Part shown: positions 17,997 to 28,400 of the stretch, piece after piece
How the letters are laid out: every line of letters begins with the position of its first letter
Numbering within the stretch: the stretch's first letter is position 1
DNA from: JAQWQB01 sp047636995
Lineage (GTDB): Bacteria > Bacteroidota > Bacteroidia > Flavobacteriales_D > Sanyastnellaceae
DNA: 64,000 nucleotides
Assembly (NCBI GenBank): GCA_047636995.1
Contig: JBLIGQ010000010.1
Location: 15,639 to 79,638, forward strand
Direction: 5' to 3'
The notes under the pieces: model-generated
Told to the model about the DNA's origin: nothing
What the model saw: the letters and a program-made list of their open reading frames with translations, nothing else
Database searches by the model: none
Position numbers and translations under genes: made by a program

Positions 17997-18155
17997 CATA
18001 AATAATCAATATTAAGCCCTAGGTTGAGTTTAACCACCTCGCGGCACTCCAGGTATTCAAAACCAAAGAACGTTTAAAAAACCCCCATTTCCAGCGTTCT
18101 CACAATCCGCTGATTCTTAGGTGTTTAGAGGTTTTCCCTCTGGCCTGCTTTTCAT

Positions 18156-18163
18156 TACCTTTG
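18156..18163 (+). promoter_or_regulatory. Bacteroidetes -7 promoter element of the aldehyde dehydrogenase gene
   Basis: TACCTTTG matches TAnnTTTG exactly and lies 19 bases before the ATG at 18183. The upstream element is poor: GTTTTC about 20 bases earlier stands where TTTG is expected. Confidence 0.45.
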
Positions 18164-18182
18164 CGCGTATCAAAAATCAAGC

Positions 18183-19730
18183 ATGGAAAAAGCAACTCAA
18201 ATCAACATTACCCAAGTTCTTACCGAGCTTGGAATTCAAGCACAGAACCAAGGTGTATCAACCGGAATTAACCATTTTGGCTCTGGACCAATGATCGCTT
18301 CTTACTCTCCTACAAATGGAGAAAAAATAGCAGAAGTATCTACCGCTACCGCAGCTGACTATGACAAAGTAACTCAAGTCGCTTTAGAAGCTTATAAGGT
18401 GTGGAGAAATTATCCAGCGCCTAAACGAGGCGACTATGTTCGTCAATTCGGTGATGCGCTACGTGCTAAAAAAGAAGCACTTGGAGCACTTGTAAGTTAT
18501 GAGATGGGCAAATCTTACCAAGAAGGTTTAGGTGAGGTTCAAGAAATGATCGATATCTGCGACTTCGCCGTTGGTTTGTCACGTCAGCTATATGGTCTTA
18601 CAATGCACTCTGAGCGCCCTGGACATAGAATGTACGAACAATGGCATCCCATTGGAATTGTAGGTGTTATCTCAGCATTCAACTTTCCCGTAGCCGTATG
18701 GTGCTGGAATAGCGCACTCTCATGGGTTTGTGGTGACGTTTGCATGTGGAAGCCATCTGAAAAGACACCACTCTGTAGCATCGCATGTCAGAACATATGG
18801 AACGAAATAGCTATTGCTAACGATCTTCCAGACGGTATCTCTTGCATCATCAACGGTGATTATAAGGTTGGTGAAATGATGACTACTGATAAGAACGTGC
18901 CTATGGTAAGTGCAACCGGATCTATCCGTATGGGTAAAATTGTTGGACAAGCTGTTGCCGCTAGATTAGGAACATCTCTTCTAGAGCTCGGTGGAAACAA
19001 CGCCGTAATCATTGAGCCAGATGCTGATTTACAAATGATCATTCCAGCACTTGTTTTTGGTGCTGTTGGAACCGCAGGACAACGTTGCACTTCTACACGT
19101 AGATTAATCGTACACAACGATATCTACGAAAAAGTAAAGTCAAACTTAATCTCAGCATACAGCCAGCTCCGCATTGGAGATCCTTTAGATGAGAACAACC
19201 ACGTAGGTCCATTAATTGATACAGATGCTGTGAATGCCTACCTCAACGCAATTGAACAAGTGAAGAAAGAAGGTGGTGACCTCTTAACAGACTTCGGTGT
19301 GATTGAGGGCCCAAACCATGCTTCTGGATGCTATGTAAAACCTGCTATCGCGAAAGTTGAGAATAGCTTTGATATTGTTCAAGAAGAAACCTTCGCTCCT
19401 ATCTTATACATCATGACCTACTCTGATGTTGACGAAGCAATCGCCCTGCAGAACGGTGTAAGACAAGGCCTATCATCAGCTATTATGACCAACAACCTAC
19501 GCACTGCTGAACACTTCCTTTCTAACAATGGATCTGATTGTGGAATCGCTAATGTGAATATTGGTACTTCTGGTGCAGAAATTGGCGGAGCCTTCGGTGG
19601 TGAAAAAGAAACCGGCGGTGGACGAGAATCTGGAAGTGATGCTTGGAAGGCCTATATGCGCCGACAAACAAACACAATAAACTACAGTTCTAAACTTCCA
19701 TTAGCGCAAGGAATCAAATTTGACCTATAA
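18183..19730 (+). CDS. ALDH7-type aldehyde dehydrogenase (alpha-aminoadipic semialdehyde/piperideine-6-carboxylate dehydrogenase-like)
   Basis: 515 residues. Catalytic residues fall at the classic positions: Glu268 in LLELGGNNAV and Cys302 in GTAGQRCTSTRR. The cofactor region is FNFPVAVWCWNSALSWVCGD. The N-terminal and cofactor-binding sequences resemble antiquitin (ALDH7) rather than betaine or succinate-semialdehyde enzymes. ALDH7 enzymes oxidise alpha-aminoadipic semialdehyde in lysine breakdown using NAD+. No other lysine catabolic gene is adjacent, so the substrate is inferred. It has its own promoter element and a strong terminator, so it is probably monocistronic. Confidence 0.93.
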   Translation: MEKATQINITQVLTELGIQAQNQGVSTGINHFGSGPMIASYSPTNGEKIAEVSTATAADYDKVTQVALEAYKVWRNYPAPKRGDYVRQFGDALRAKKEALGALVSYEMGKSYQEGLGEVQEMIDICDFAVGLSRQLYGLTMHSERPGHRMYEQWHPIGIVGVISAFNFPVAVWCWNSALSWVCGDVCMWKPSEKTPLCSIACQNIWNEIAIANDLPDGISCIINGDYKVGEMMTTDKNVPMVSATGSIRMGKIVGQAVAARLGTSLLELGGNNAVIIEPDADLQMIIPALVFGAVGTAGQRCTSTRRLIVHNDIYEKVKSNLISAYSQLRIGDPLDENNHVGPLIDTDAVNAYLNAIEQVKKEGGDLLTDFGVIEGPNHASGCYVKPAIAKVENSFDIVQEETFAPILYIMTYSDVDEAIALQNGVRQGLSSAIMTNNLRTAEHFLSNNGSDCGIANVNIGTSGAEIGGAFGGEKETGGGRESGSDAWKAYMRRQTNTINYSSKLPLAQGIKFDL

Positions 19731-19741
19731 AATTGACAACG

Positions 19742-19768
19742 AGCCCCGACAATATGTCGGGGCTTTTT
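19742..19768 (+). terminator. Rho-independent terminator after the aldehyde dehydrogenase
   Basis: A perfect 10-base stem (AGCCCCGACA, loop ATA, TGTCGGGGCT) is followed by a T run. It starts 12 bases after the stop codon. Confidence 0.9.
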
Positions 19769-19784
19769 GCTATTTTCACCTTCT

Positions 19785-21014
19785 ATGCGCCTTAGCTTCT
19801 TCTTTATGGCACTCTTGTGTACAACAGGATGTAAAACCTCTCAACCTGACGATAACTCGTCACCAACCCCACCGTCTCTAAATGCTGGTGCTTGGACCAT
19901 GATCATGGATCTGGATGGTACTCCACTTGTTCAACATCTGACCCTGACAGACGATCTACAAGTCGTTTTTCACAATGCCGAAGAGCGCATTGAAAGCGAA
20001 TCAGTTGTGACCAATGATACGATCTACATCGAAATGCCTGTTTATCATACCCATTTTATCGGCCGTATTCAAAACAACAACACCATCTCGGGCAAATGGT
20101 ACAACCCTGGTAAATCCAGTAGTTATTCTATTGATTTCGTCATGACCAAAGACACTGAAATCAATAGAACTGACTGGGCAACAGCACGCTCACAAAGATT
20201 TGCAGTGCGCTTCAGCCCTGATACCGAAGATGAATATCCCGCCGTTGGAATTATTCACCAAGCCGGAAATAAACTAAAAGGAACCTTCTTAACTGAAACC
20301 GGAGACTATAGATTTCTTGAGGGCTCTCTCAATATAGATCACGCCACTTTACAGTGCTTCGATGGTAGTCATGCATTCCACTTCGACATGACGATGACAG
20401 CAGACTCTCTTACGATGGGAACATTCAAAAGTGGAACGCACTGGACAGAACCATTTAAGGCTTCCCGAAACGACTCTTACACTCTTACAAACCCAGACTC
20501 TCTTACCTTTCAAATAACCGAAGGACCCTTTACGTTTAGCACTATGGGTATCGATGGAGATATCAGAACATTCAGTACACCTGACTATATAGGTAAAGTT
20601 ACAATCATACAAATTATAGGAACTTGGTGCCCAAATTGCCTTGATGAAACAAGATATTACAATGAACTCGCGGAATCAATCAACGACGAACGGCTACAGA
20701 TAATACCCGTGGCATTCGAAGCATCAACAGATTTTAATACAAACATCTCTCGGCTTAAAACCTACCAACAAGAACTCAACCTCCAGTTCACTCCCTATCT
20801 TGGGGGGCGCGCTACGAAACAAGCCGCCAACGATGTGTTCCCTATGCTTAATCACATAATGTCTTTCCCAACATCTATTTTCATTGATCAAACAGGAAAG
20901 GTCCAACGGATTCATACCGGCTTCTATGGCCCTGGTGCTGGACGGGAGTATGACAACTTTAAATCTTCTACTGAAAACCTTGTCAATACTCTACTAGCAG
21001 AAACTGCGCTATGA
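19785..21014 (+). CDS. TlpA-like thioredoxin-fold lipoprotein
   Basis: 409 residues from ATG 19785 (MRLSFFFMALLCTTGC, lipobox ending at Cys16). An earlier TTG at 19767 lies inside the terminator and is rejected. The N-terminal ~270 residues are beta-rich and of unknown family. The last ~140 residues form a TlpA/AhpC-type thioredoxin fold with redox motif WCPNC and a cis-proline loop (SFPTSIFIDQTGKV). It should act as a membrane-anchored thiol-disulfide oxidoreductase in the envelope. Its stop overlaps the next gene's ATG by four bases. Confidence 0.87.
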   Translation: MRLSFFFMALLCTTGCKTSQPDDNSSPTPPSLNAGAWTMIMDLDGTPLVQHLTLTDDLQVVFHNAEERIESESVVTNDTIYIEMPVYHTHFIGRIQNNNTISGKWYNPGKSSSYSIDFVMTKDTEINRTDWATARSQRFAVRFSPDTEDEYPAVGIIHQAGNKLKGTFLTETGDYRFLEGSLNIDHATLQCFDGSHAFHFDMTMTADSLTMGTFKSGTHWTEPFKASRNDSYTLTNPDSLTFQITEGPFTFSTMGIDGDIRTFSTPDYIGKVTIIQIIGTWCPNCLDETRYYNELAESINDERLQIIPVAFEASTDFNTNISRLKTYQQELNLQFTPYLGGRATKQAANDVFPMLNHIMSFPTSIFIDQTGKVQRIHTGFYGPGAGREYDNFKSSTENLVNTLLAETAL

Positions 21015-21484
21015 AAGATCTAGGTACCTACCTGATTCTTCTCTCGACGCCCTTCTTTGCACTTTATCTTATCAGTATTGTCTTTCTCCCTTCTGAGAGC
21101 CAAGATCTTATTAATTCCCACCTCCTTGCCCTTGCGCATCTCTTACATGGAGCAAATGTATATTTCTTATGGAGTCGTTTCTACGACGAGTTAGACCACC
21201 CAGAGGTGCTAGACACTTCCCTTTTATTGTCCTCCCTGAACAAATCAGAAGACCTCCCTGCCGTGCTCACTAAATTTCTCTTCCCTCTCGGTTTTCTCAT
21301 CTCGATCGGAACACTCACTTATATGACGATGTACATAGTCGATCATACCAACCACGGTTTAAATCACTGGTTTGGAGAAGAACTTTTGGTCACATTTATC
21401 TTAGCATGCAGCATTCCTGCGACGCTCATAAGTATTCCCTTCTATTTCCAACTAATGAACCGTAATCTTACTCAAAATCACTGA
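21011..21484 (+). CDS. Small multi-pass membrane protein, unknown function
   Basis: 157 residues with four hydrophobic stretches (about 5-27, 38-55, 92-112 and 125-147), suggesting four membrane helices. I do not recognise the family. The ATGA overlap with the TlpA-like lipoprotein suggests coupled translation and possibly a joint role. The 3' end overlaps the convergent M28 peptidase gene by 17 bases. Confidence 0.75.
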   Translation: MKDLGTYLILLSTPFFALYLISIVFLPSESQDLINSHLLALAHLLHGANVYFLWSRFYDELDHPEVLDTSLLLSSLNKSEDLPAVLTKFLFPLGFLISIGTLTYMTMYIVDHTNHGLNHWFGEELLVTFILACSIPATLISIPFYFQLMNRNLTQNH

Positions 21485-23039
21485 TTACATCTACCACTAT
21501 ACGTTGATCTCTATTTGCTAAATCCCAAGCTGTATAAAAAATCAACTGTCCAATTTTCGCCGTCTTCTCGTACATAATTTTGTCTGGTGTATCAGTTGGT
21601 TGATGATAGTCTTCATGAACTCCACTGAAATAGAAAATTACGGGAATATTGTTCTTCGCAAAATTGTAATGATCAGATCTATAGTAGAACCTATTCGGGT
21701 CTTGCGGATCATTATATGTATAGTCCAGCGCTAAATTTGTGTACGTTGCATTCGCGTTCTCACTTATTGTATGGAGCTCTGTGCTCAGCTTGTCTGATCC
21801 AATCAGATAAATGTACTCTCCATCATCATGCTCAGCATCTTTCCTTCCAACCATGTCTACATTCAAGTTTGCTACAGTCTGCTTCAATGGGAAAACTGGA
21901 TGTGTCACATACCACTCACTCCCTAATAAACCCTTCTCTTCACCCGAGACCGTCATAATCAACACACTTCTACGAGGACCATTGCCTTCATTAGAAGCTA
22001 TTTTAAACGCCTCAGCTATCTCCATTACTGTAACTGTGCCAGAACCGTCATCATCTGCTCCATTATTGATATCCCCACCTTGTACACCTATGTGGTCATA
22101 ATGCGCCGTTATTACAACCAGCTCATCCTTTAAAAGTGGATCCGCTCCTGGAATATAACACAGAACATTCTCTGAAGTATATTCCTTCAATTCACGCTTT
22201 ATGTTTATTACAACAGGCTTTCTTAAAGATTTACTGACCGGCGCCTTTTTCCCTATAATCTTTCTTTTCAGCTTTGCAATCCTCCCCGCTTTCCCTTCCT
22301 TGAAAAGCCGATCCATGCCTGATGATTTAATAAACAGCGTGGGAAGCACTTCCTCCTTCTCTTCCCGCTCCATATCTAAACGCATACCAGGATTTTCTAA
22401 CCAGTACTTAACCCTACCAAGGTACTGGTCATAATCTTCATTCAAAATAATGAGCGCTCTCGCTCCTTTTTTCTGTGCAGCCTCACGCTTAACCCGCCAA
22501 TCACCTGACCACTCACTCAAACCACTTTCCCGCGTAACAAGCGAGATCCCATCCTTATTTATCGGTTCACCGGGCAGTATAAATACTATTTTATCCTTTA
22601 CATCAACGTTCTCATAATCATTGTAATACTCACTTTCAATCCCATATCCCAAAAACATAGCATCACCACTAATCGTATTAGCGTCAAACCCTGGAAAGAA
22701 GTAAAAATCATCCATGTAGTCCAAAACCACATCTCCTATCGTTATTTGGGCCTTTACTGTACGCTCCGATTTTAGAGGAAAAGATTGAAAATAACTACCT
22801 CCCTCCAGGGGTTCTACCCCAAGCGTACTAAAATAATTTGCTATGTAATCAGCGGCCATTTTTTGACCTTCCTTCCCTGTTTCTCTGCCCTCAAACTTAT
22901 CATCGGCTAAAATGTACAGGTGCTCCTTAAGCTCTCCTGGAGTTATCGTTTTACCATATCTCATTGCAAGAGAATCCTGACCAATAACTGATAACGAGTT
23001 AATCGCCATAAAAGCGAAAAAAACAACTATATTTTTCAT
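21468..23039 (-). CDS. M28 family metallopeptidase with PA domain
   Basis: 523 residues from ATG 23039, with a signal peptide (MKNIVVFFAFMAINSLSVIG). A PA-like insertion covers about residues 115-250. The two-zinc aminopeptidase site is complete: TAHYDHIG (His, Asp), GADDDGSGT, the SGEEKGLLGSEW Glu-Glu pair, NVDMVGRKD (Asp) and RSDHYNFA (His). It should be an exported aminopeptidase that trims peptides. The ATG overlaps the rpiB stop by four bases (ATGA), which favours this start over ATG 23045. Confidence 0.93.
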   Translation of the reverse strand: MKNIVVFFAFMAINSLSVIGQDSLAMRYGKTITPGELKEHLYILADDKFEGRETGKEGQKMAADYIANYFSTLGVEPLEGGSYFQSFPLKSERTVKAQITIGDVVLDYMDDFYFFPGFDANTISGDAMFLGYGIESEYYNDYENVDVKDKIVFILPGEPINKDGISLVTRESGLSEWSGDWRVKREAAQKKGARALIILNEDYDQYLGRVKYWLENPGMRLDMEREEKEEVLPTLFIKSSGMDRLFKEGKAGRIAKLKRKIIGKKAPVSKSLRKPVVINIKRELKEYTSENVLCYIPGADPLLKDELVVITAHYDHIGVQGGDINNGADDDGSGTVTVMEIAEAFKIASNEGNGPRRSVLIMTVSGEEKGLLGSEWYVTHPVFPLKQTVANLNVDMVGRKDAEHDDGEYIYLIGSDKLSTELHTISENANATYTNLALDYTYNDPQDPNRFYYRSDHYNFAKNNIPVIFYFSGVHEDYHQPTDTPDKIMYEKTAKIGQLIFYTAWDLANRDQRIVVDVISDFE

Positions 23040-23467
23040 GAACATGCAATTTTATTTACTCTTTTTTCGTGTCTACCACCTTCAAACTTTGCACTAAAAT
23101 AAGCCACCAGTATAGCCACCGTTTTCGCCTCATTAATAAATCTAGCGGGTATGCAACATACATTCGCATCATTATGCAACCTCGCCAACGAAGCTATCTC
23201 CGCTTCCCAACATAGAGCGGCGCGCACATTACTATGCTTATTAGCGCTCATTGCAACCCCATTTGCAGAGCCACAAATTAGCACACCATGGTCTGCATTC
23301 TTATTTTGCACCTCCAAAGCAACCTGATGAGCATAATCAGGGTAATCTACAGAGGCATCAGAATAAGTGCCCTTATCTACTACCTCATACCCATTAGACT
23401 CTAACCAATTGATTATGAACTCCTTCCTTTCAAATCCTGCATGATCACTTCCAATAACTACTTTCAT
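23036..23467 (-). CDS. rpiB: Ribose-5-phosphate isomerase B
   Basis: 143 residues covering the complete RpiB/LacAB fold. GSDHAGFERKE is at the N-terminus, the active-site region is LICGSANGVAMSANKH with the catalytic Cys, and RAALCWEAEIASLARLHND follows. It interconverts ribose-5-phosphate and ribulose-5-phosphate in the pentose phosphate pathway. It is translationally coupled to the M28 peptidase gene. Its start faces the AT-rich gap proposed as the replication origin. Confidence 0.95.
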   Translation of the reverse strand: MKVVIGSDHAGFERKEFIINWLESNGYEVVDKGTYSDASVDYPDYAHQVALEVQNKNADHGVLICGSANGVAMSANKHSNVRAALCWEAEIASLARLHNDANVCCIPARFINEAKTVAILVAYFSAKFEGGRHEKRVNKIACS

Positions 23468-23943
23468 GGTACCAATTTTGATATCAAATTAACAACTTTT
23501 AGATGCAATCCTGGTGATCCTTATCATGCTATTACTCCGATGATGTATCTTGTCAACATCTTGTTTAAAACATGTTAATTACATGGCTACAACATCTGAA
23601 ATCTTTCTCTAGGAAATTTAAAAAAATAATGCAGGTAACCAAGTTTATGAACAATCGTGTATTTTATCAAACTACTTATCGCAATATCATCAACATGCTA
23701 TCCACAAAAATAACCCACCATTTAGACTGAAACATATTAAAAATACGTTTAGGGACTACCTTGTGAATAACTACACGAACGTCCTGCAAATCAAGAAGTA
23801 AATAGGTTCAAAACATGTTCATAAAGAGGTTAGCGCCGTTGAAAAGTCACTTAATCAACTAAAGTATCACCTTTTTATACACCGTATGAACACCCCTATT
23901 ACTATTACTTCTCTTTTATATAAATAAAGATATATAGTACTTA
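23468..23943. other. Candidate chromosomal replication origin (oriC)
   Basis: A 476-base AT-rich gap without genes between divergent rpiB and the MORN-repeat gene. It contains CTATCCACA at 23698-23706 (one mismatch to the DnaA box TTATCCACA) and TGTGAATAA at 23762-23770 (reverse of TTATTCACA, matching TTATnCACA). The word TTTATGAACA is at 23644-23653 and occurs inverted at 23816-23825. AAAACATGTT occurs at 23567-23576 and 23810-23819. Very AT-rich stretches at 23611-23630 and 23911-23940 could unwind. parS sites lie 6-8 kb away, mnmG is close, and the G/C balance of the + strand appears to change sign here. This is inference; dnaA is not in the window. Confidence 0.5.
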
Positions 23944-25470
23944 ATGAGGTTAATAAACTTTGCCGCTGGAATTTCGTTCTTCCTTTTTCTATCGCTTTCT
24001 TTGGAAGGCCAAATAGACACGACTTCAATTCACTTCACCCAGTTCTTTTATCCCAATGGTATTTTGTCAAGTGAAGGGAGCTTAATAAACGGAAAACCAG
24101 AGGGATACTGGAAAACTTACTATGAATTAGGAAGCTTAAAAACGGAAGGAAATAGGAGCAATGGCTTGCTTCAGGATGAGTGGAAATTTTACAAAGAGGA
24201 CGGAAAACTAGAACGGATTATTATCTATGAAAGTAACCAACGAACTGGATTAGAACGGGTCTATTCTGAAAATGAAAATTTAGTAGCGAATATACCTTGG
24301 GTTGGCGATTTAAAGAAAGGCGAAGCCAGCTATTTTTATGAATCAGGTGAGTTGTATCGAACTTTAACATTTTCAGAAAATAAGGAGGAAGGAAGGGGCT
24401 TTGAATATGCAAAAGATGGAAGAATAATAACTTACCTCAATTACAATTCAGGCTTTATTAGAAGTATAGAAAAACTGAACAGAACGAATAAAATAGGGAA
24501 TAAAACAGGTTACTGGGTTGAGCTATATCCGAACGGTAAAGTACAAATGGATGGTTATTTTACAAATGGAATTAGGAATGGCGTTTTCAAGTTTTATGAC
24601 AAACGAGATAACCTTGATCGCATTGAAAAATATGTTGGAGGTGAGCTGATCACTGATGCAAGTGAAACCGTAATGCTAGATATTCGGAAGGAATACTATC
24701 CAGGAGGAGGTTTGAAGCTTGTAGGAAGTTACCGTGATGGATCTAAGCAAGGCGTTTTTCGTGAATACGATGAGGACGGTAAAATAACAACTGCCTATTT
24801 GTATGATGGAAATGTAAAACTTGGTGAGGGTATTATAGATGCTGAAGGCAGAGAACAAGGTCCCTGGAAACTATTTTATACTACCGGTGAATTAAAAGCA
24901 GAGGGTGCTTATGTAGATGGCAAGCGCGAAGGACCTTGGTTATTCTTTTTTGTTTCGGGAAAAGAGGAACAAAATGGAAATTACAGAGATGGTCTAGCGA
25001 ACGGCAATTGGAAATGGTTCTTTGAAAGTGGTGAAACCGAAAGAGAAGAGGGTTACCGAAAAGGTAAGGAAGACGGACTCTCTGTTGAATATGACTCAGA
25101 GGGCAATGTGTTAGAAAAAGGAGCATACATCGATGGTCTCAAAAATGGTCCGTGGCTCTATCACGTTAATGACCATAAAGAAGATGTTAACTTTATTGAT
25201 GGTGAGCCAACGGGAGATTGGTTATTTACACATGAGAACGGAAATAAACTATTTAAAGGCGCTTATTTGAGTGGCATTCCTATTGGGAAGCATAAATATT
25301 GGTATGCGAACGGAAATACTAAGAGCGAAGGAAAGCACCAAGCGGGAGAAAAAGATGGTGACTGGAAGTACTACAATGAGGATGGCATGCTCTTGATGGT
25401 AATCAAATTCAAGAACGGTGAGAAGATAAAAATAGATGGTGCTAAACTGCCACAAAATTTTGAGGAATAA
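23944..25470 (+). CDS. Secreted MORN-repeat protein
   Basis: 508 residues with a signal peptide (MRLINFAAGISFFLFLSLSL). The rest is a long series of MORN_2-type repeats of about 22-24 residues, each like YPNGKVQMDGYFTNGIRNG or GELKAEGAYVDGKREGPW. Such arrays occur in Bacteroidetes proteins sometimes labelled YwqK-like antitoxin. That label rests on the repeat alone, and no toxin gene is next to it. The gene is 11 bases from the PAS histidine kinase and probably heads that operon. AT content is higher than in the genes to the left. Confidence 0.87.
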   Translation: MRLINFAAGISFFLFLSLSLEGQIDTTSIHFTQFFYPNGILSSEGSLINGKPEGYWKTYYELGSLKTEGNRSNGLLQDEWKFYKEDGKLERIIIYESNQRTGLERVYSENENLVANIPWVGDLKKGEASYFYESGELYRTLTFSENKEEGRGFEYAKDGRIITYLNYNSGFIRSIEKLNRTNKIGNKTGYWVELYPNGKVQMDGYFTNGIRNGVFKFYDKRDNLDRIEKYVGGELITDASETVMLDIRKEYYPGGGLKLVGSYRDGSKQGVFREYDEDGKITTAYLYDGNVKLGEGIIDAEGREQGPWKLFYTTGELKAEGAYVDGKREGPWLFFFVSGKEEQNGNYRDGLANGNWKWFFESGETEREEGYRKGKEDGLSVEYDSEGNVLEKGAYIDGLKNGPWLYHVNDHKEDVNFIDGEPTGDWLFTHENGNKLFKGAYLSGIPIGKHKYWYANGNTKSEGKHQAGEKDGDWKYYNEDGMLLMVIKFKNGEKIKIDGAKLPQNFEE

Positions 25471-25481
25471 TATGCTCTTGC

Positions 25482-28400
25482 ATGGAACATAAAATAAAAT
25501 TGTGGATTGAAAATAGCTCTGAAGCCTATGTTGTTTTCGATATAGATAAGGGCCGACCATACAGCATTAATAAATCTGCTGAGTGGTTTTTGAGTGTACT
25601 ATTCGGTCTATCGAGTGCACAAATCTTTTCTACTTTTCCCGAGGAAATCGCCTCTTTTTCGAAGGAATCCTATCACCAGTTGAAAGAGAATCCTTTACAA
25701 TTTAAAAAGTTTAATAATGGATTAGAAGTATGTGCCTCTGCTTGTTTTAATACACCAAACCTTTGTCTATTAACTTTACGAATGGCGGGTTTATCTTTTC
25801 CTGGTCGACAAGCCCTCATGGTTTTTGAAAACAATGTTGCTGGTATTTATGAAACCAATATAGATGGTCAGCTTTTGGCCTTCAATAAGGCTTTTAGTGA
25901 TATTTTAGGTTACACAACAAAAGAATTAATAGGCAAAGAAGGTTGTGATCTCTATGTTCATGAAGGAGATAGAAAAGATTTTTTAAAAGCACTCACTAGA
26001 CAGAAAAAGCTTGTCAATTGGGAAATGCGTTATCAGCGTAAAGATGAAAGCGTTGCTTGGTGCATGGAGAATGCTTTTATCTTAGAACAAAATGGTCAAC
26101 AAAGCATTGTTGGAACCATAGTAGATATAACAGAGCAGAAACAGAATAAGGATCGCTTCGAATCACTTTTTTATTCTTCACCTGATGCCCTTCTTTTAAT
26201 CGTGGATAATTCTACCGGAAGAGTAAATAGAAGGTGTCAAGAAATTTTTGGTTACAATGAGGATGAACTTTTCGAGCTGAATATTTTTGATCCAAAAATT
26301 GGTTTATTCCAGCTATCGGAAAATGATTACGAAGTGTTTCAGCTCAAATTGGAACAACTCAAGAACGGGGAAACATGTAAACTTCGAACCTTGTCTCGAA
26401 GAAAAGATAAATCACTTTTTTACAGTGAAGTAACAATTACGAATTCATCCTTGGGTAACCAAGAGGTCAAGCAAGTAATTGTACGAGATGTTTCAGAAAG
26501 AGTGCTTTACGAGGAGTCTTTAAAGGAAAGTGAGGCACGGTTTAAACTACTCTCTGATGTGGCAATTGAGGGAATTGTTTTTCTTGTTAACAGGCAAATT
26601 AGAGATTGTAATAAGCAATTTGCGCTCCTGTTTGGATATAAAAATGCTGAAGAGATTTTAGGTAAAAATATTGAATGGTTTATGTCTGAAAAAGACATTA
26701 AACGCATGGAATTATTGGTGTCTAACCCTAACCAAGAACGAAAGGAAATATGGTCTAAAAACAAAGACGGTCAAGTCCTTATTCTGGAAGCCAGAGGGAG
26801 TAAAATTGAATACCAACAAGTAGAAATGAACGTTTATCTTTTCTATGATATAACATATAGAAAGCGAACAGAGCAAGAACTTGAACAAAGTACTGAGCGA
26901 TTTAAATCTTTGGTTGAAAACTCACCAAATGGAATTTTTATTTTGATTGATGGTCGCATCAAATATGTGAATTATAGCGGTTTACAGTTGCTGAAATTTC
27001 AAGATGAGGATGATATTTTTGATGAGCTCTTTAGTGATTTCTTCCCAGAAGAGTTAAGGACGAGTATTCAGCAAGACCTGGAAGTAGTGAGAGAGGGCGA
27101 AGAAGTTGAATACCGTGAGTACAGGATTATTGATAGTAAAGGAAACCATTTAGAAGTTGGTTTTAAGCCAACACTCTCTGTTTATGACAACCGGCCTTCT
27201 GTTCAAGTTACATTGAACAACTTAAGTATGCGAATGAAGCTCATGCAAGAAACAATGCGTGCGCAAATTGCCGAGGAAATTAACGTGGTACTTAAACGTG
27301 AAATTGAGGAGCACAAACTCACACAGATAAAACTGCTAGAAGCGGAGAACTTCAGAAGAAACATCATCCAAAGCTCAATAGACATGATCATAGCGGTAGA
27401 TAGGGAGCAGTTAATTACAGAATTCAATCCGGCAGCTCAAGAACAATTTGGTTATGCCTTTGAAGAAGTAGTAGGTAAGCCGCTAAGAATGCTCTACAAA
27501 ACAACTAAAGAGTATAACAAGATTGAATCATGCGTCAAGAAGGACCTATCTTTTACAGGGGAAATAGACAATATAACGAAGAAGAAGAAATTATTTACAA
27601 GCTTGCTTTCCGCTAGTGTTATTCGAAATGAGGATGATGAAGTGGTGGGTTCTATGGGGGTTTCCAGAGACATTACAGAACTTAAAAAGGCAGAACAGAA
27701 GCTAAGAGAAAGTGAGGAGCGTTACAGAGATTTATTCGAGAACGCCTCTGATCTTATCTTTTCAATTAATACAGCAGGAAACTTTAAATATGCCAATAAG
27801 GCCTTTCTAACAGCGCTCGGATATACAAAGACAGACTTGCGGTCATTGCGATTTTCTGATGTAGTTCACTCCTCGAAAATTGCACTTGAAAATCCTATGA
27901 AGAGTTTCGCGGGGAAAACCAGAGAATTGGAGTTTAAGTCAAAAGAGGGTAAAATTCTGAATGTTTACGGAGACAGTAGTGTCAAAGAAAGAAATGGAAA
28001 ACCAGACGGAATTAGAGCAATCTACAGAGACATCACAGACCTCAGAGAACAGGAAAGAAAAGCAATAGATCAAGGCGCTAAATTAGAGTCTATTTTCAAC
28101 TCTACAGAGAACATGATGATGTGGACCATGAACCTTGAGGGGTCCTTAACCTCTGCTAATAATAATTTCAGACGATGGGCCTCCGTTGATTTAGATGACA
28201 AAATAGAAATAGGAGATCCAGTGCTTTCTTTGCTAGAGAAAAACTTGAACGAAAATGCGCACCAACAACAAATAAAGGACTTCGAAAGGGCGTTTGACGG
28301 GACAGCAACTCAATTCGAATTACCACTGATAACCGCAAATAAAACAGAACTCTGGCTGCAAATATTTGTCAATCCAGTAAGGATAAATAATGAACTGAAA

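Noticed and set aside
19767..19784. Upstream TTG start for the TlpA-like lipoprotein
   Set aside because: It lies within the T run of the preceding terminator and would push the lipobox too far from the N-terminus.
23944..25470. YwqK-type antitoxin label for the MORN-repeat protein
   Set aside because: The protein has a signal peptide and no toxin gene is adjacent; the repeat alone does not support a toxin-antitoxin role.
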